Source: Taklimakanibacter albus
GTDB lineage: Bacteria > Pseudomonadota > Alphaproteobacteria > Rhizobiales > Aestuariivirgaceae
DNA: 64,000 bases
NCBI RefSeq assembly: GCF_016595235.1
Contig: NZ_JAENHL010000006.1
Coordinates: 372,001-436,000, forward strand
Direction of reading: 5' to 3'
Part shown: in pieces, positions 62,347 to 64,000 of the stretch
Numbering within the stretch: position 1 is the stretch's first letter
Layout: every line of letters begins with the position of its first letter
Notes under the pieces: generated by a model
Seen by the model: the letters and a program-made list of their open reading frames with translations, nothing else
Database searches by the model: none
Told to the model about the DNA's origin: nothing
Position numbers and translations under genes: made by a program

Positions 62347-64000
62347 CTATTGGTTCGGCAGCGAACCGATATTGTTGCCGAGCGATTTGAGGTCGATCGA
62401 GAATTGAACTGAACGGTCAATCTTTTCATCCTCATCCGCCCGGTCTTCCTCATAGAAGAGGCGGAAATTGAAACAATCACAGTTAAAGCCGATACCCACC
62501 GTATCGCGGATCAACTTGCTCGAGTCCATGTCGTAGCGAGCGCCCGCATAAACACTCCACCCACCGGAGAAATTCCAACCGGCGCTGCCCCAGACCTGCT
62601 CTTCGCTTTCCGGACGCCCCGAATTCGGGTCGGCATCGACATTCGCGTAGAATAATGACGCGGAAAACCTGTCGAAATTGAGGCTCAGGCCGGCTTCCTG
62701 GGCATTGATGTCCGACAGGTCCTCTTCCATGCGGACCTGATAGGAGAACCGCAGGCTGTCCCAGGGTTGTATCGCGACGGCGGCCACCAGGTCCGAGCTG
62801 GTGTCCTCGAGGCCACTGCCGTCGGTAAAGCTGTTCTCGCCGGCGACGTGGAACGATTCGCCGAGGCTGGCCCGGATGAAGCCGCCATTCTCCGACAGGA
62901 AGGTATAGAGCAGGCCGGCATTGATGCGGGTGCCGCCTTCATAGCGGTCGAGCCCGCTGAACCGGTCATGCAGGAACAGGTTGGTGGTGTCGAAATTCAG
63001 GTTGATCGAGTCTTCATTGCCGATCTTGTCCTCGTCCTTCTCGTCGGTCGAGGCGATGAACTGGGTCACCGGCGTCAGGATGTGCTGGCCGCCCTCGGTG
63101 TTGGAGAGGAAAGGCCAACGCATGTCGAGGCCGACGGTCGGCTGGAAGCGGGTGGTCGTATCGTTCTCTTCCGTCAGATTGTTGTCGTCGGGAAGATTCT
63201 CGGTCACGTAGAGATCGCCGCGCAGATTGGCGAAGGGCGTGATCACCTGGCCCATGCTGTTGATGATCTGCCGCTGCCAGCGCAGATTGGCGATGCCGCG
63301 CGTCTGGTCGGTGCCGAGATTTACATTGGTCAGCGGCAGGTCGGGATCATTGGCGAAGACCGCATCGTTGCGGCGGATGCTGTAGAGATTCCAGTCATAG
63401 CCGAACTCGCCGCCCAGCACCGGCTGATCGAGGGTATAGCTGTGCTGAATGTAGGGCAGGGCCGTCGGGAAGGTACTGTCGTCGTCATCGGGATCGAGCG
63501 ACTGGAAGTGCAGGGCTTGCGCCGAGAAGTAATTCCGGTCGTTGAGGCCGGTGATATAGACCTTGTCGATCGCCTCGTCGCGGCTGTCGATCTTGTACTT
63601 GTCCATGAAGTCTTTGTCGGTGACAAGCGTGCCGTCCCAGCCCCAGCTCCAGTTGTCGTTGATCTCGAACCGGCCTTGCGAGCGCGCCGAACCGCGGAAG
63701 CGCGAATCCCCGGCGGCGTCCGAGCCCATGGTCAACTGGTAGATGCCGGCGACATCGACATTGTATTCGCCACTGGCGAGGCGGTGCCGCCATTCCGCCT
63801 TGCCCAGCAAGCCTTGCTCGGAAGTGATGACCGGCGAGAAGGTCAGGTCGTAGCTGGGCGACAGATTCCAGAAATAAGGAACCTCGACGCCGACGCCATA
63901 GACGCTGGCATAGCTGAATTTGGGCGACAGGAAGCCGGTGCGGCGTTTGACCGTCGGATCGGCATGCGAGAAAGAGGGCAGCGTGATGATGTCGGCGCCG
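62347..64000 (-). CDS. lptD: LPS-assembly protein LptD (5' end outside window)
   Basis: The C-terminal 550 or so residues of the outer-membrane LPS translocon barrel. The open frame reaches the window edge without a start. 'GFLSPKFSYASVYGVGVEVP' followed by 'YFWNLSPSYDLTFSPVI' is characteristic. Many alternating beta-strand segments follow, and the end resembles 'SVQFSIDLKSLGNNIG'. Cysteines in 'FNCDCFNFRLFYEE' match the conserved C-terminal pair used in LptD disulfides. Full start and N-terminal domain are not visible. Confidence 0.92.
   Translation of the reverse strand, partial: GADIITLPSFSHADPTVKRRTGFLSPKFSYASVYGVGVEVPYFWNLSPSYDLTFSPVITSEQGLLGKAEWRHRLASGEYNVDVAGIYQLTMGSDAAGDSRFRGSARSQGRFEINDNWSWGWDGTLVTDKDFMDKYKIDSRDEAIDKVYITGLNDRNYFSAQALHFQSLDPDDDDSTFPTALPYIQHSYTLDQPVLGGEFGYDWNLYSIRRNDAVFANDPDLPLTNVNLGTDQTRGIANLRWQRQIINSMGQVITPFANLRGDLYVTENLPDDNNLTEENDTTTRFQPTVGLDMRWPFLSNTEGGQHILTPVTQFIASTDEKDEDKIGNEDSINLNFDTTNLFLHDRFSGLDRYEGGTRINAGLLYTFLSENGGFIRASLGESFHVAGENSFTDGSGLEDTSSDLVAAVAIQPWDSLRFSYQVRMEEDLSDINAQEAGLSLNFDRFSASLFYANVDADPNSGRPESEEQVWGSAGWNFSGGWSVYAGARYDMDSSKLIRDTVGIGFNCDCFNFRLFYEEDRADEDEKIDRSVQFSIDLKSLGNNIGSLPNQ

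Overview
The window is GC-rich, densely coded DNA from an alphaproteobacterium, most likely of the order Hyphomicrobiales (Rhizobiales). Three things point that way: the order of the housekeeping genes (lptD-surA-pdxA-rsmA; fabD-fabG-acpP-fabF-mltG-yicC-gmk; rpsF-rpsR-rplI, dnaB, alr), the many 4-bp ATGA gene overlaps, and short intergenic palindromes of types common in that order. No genus can be named from the sequence alone. I saw no tRNA, rRNA, insertion sequence, phage gene or CRISPR array.

The window reads as a conserved chromosomal backbone broken by four accessory blocks. Backbone from left to right: mlaF-mlaE-alr (1.5-4.2 kb), dnaB (18.6-20.1 kb), rplI-rpsR-rpsF (39.9-41.2 kb), fabD-fabG-acpP-fabF-mltG-yicC-gmk (46.8-53.6 kb, rightward), and rsmA-pdxA-surA-lptD (59.4-64 kb, leftward, lptD cut by the window edge).

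Block A (4.2-18.5 kb) holds an MFS gene and a divergent catabolic system. Leftward are a peptide-binding protein, a leucyl-aminopeptidase-type enzyme and a serine beta-lactamase-fold hydrolase; then, behind their own palindromic promoter, a GSA-aminotransferase-like enzyme, an FGGY sugar kinase and a NagB-like deaminase. Rightward are the two permeases and a fused double ATPase of a peptide importer. A GntR/UTRA regulator closes the block. The three promoters share a TGAGTATAAT-like motif. The gene set suggests uptake and breakdown of a peptide joined to an amino sugar or ketose.

Block B (20.3-39.7 kb) has two secreted caspase-fold/TPR proteins of about 1,006 residues, the second coupled to a small secreted TPR protein. 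They flank a methyltransferase fusion and a second catabolic operon: PotD-like binding protein and two permeases (no ATPase), amidohydrolase, DUF4432 protein, DoeB-like deacylase, EutB-like dehydratase, Gfo/Idh/MocA dehydrogenase and SDR. Cyclopropane fatty acid synthase lies at its right edge.

Block C (41.5-46.7 kb) carries a small secreted repeat protein, a two-component system, GNAT and HIT proteins and a PLP dehydratase. Block D (53.6-59.4 kb) carries two MFS exporters, a cyclase-family fusion, a LysR regulator and an alcohol dehydrogenase.

The most notable details are: an ATAA overlap that appears to leave the EutB-like dehydratase with an AUA start codon; a pdxA start codon lying inside a repeated palindrome; the caspase-TPR paralogue pair; and the two undescribed-looking catabolic operons.
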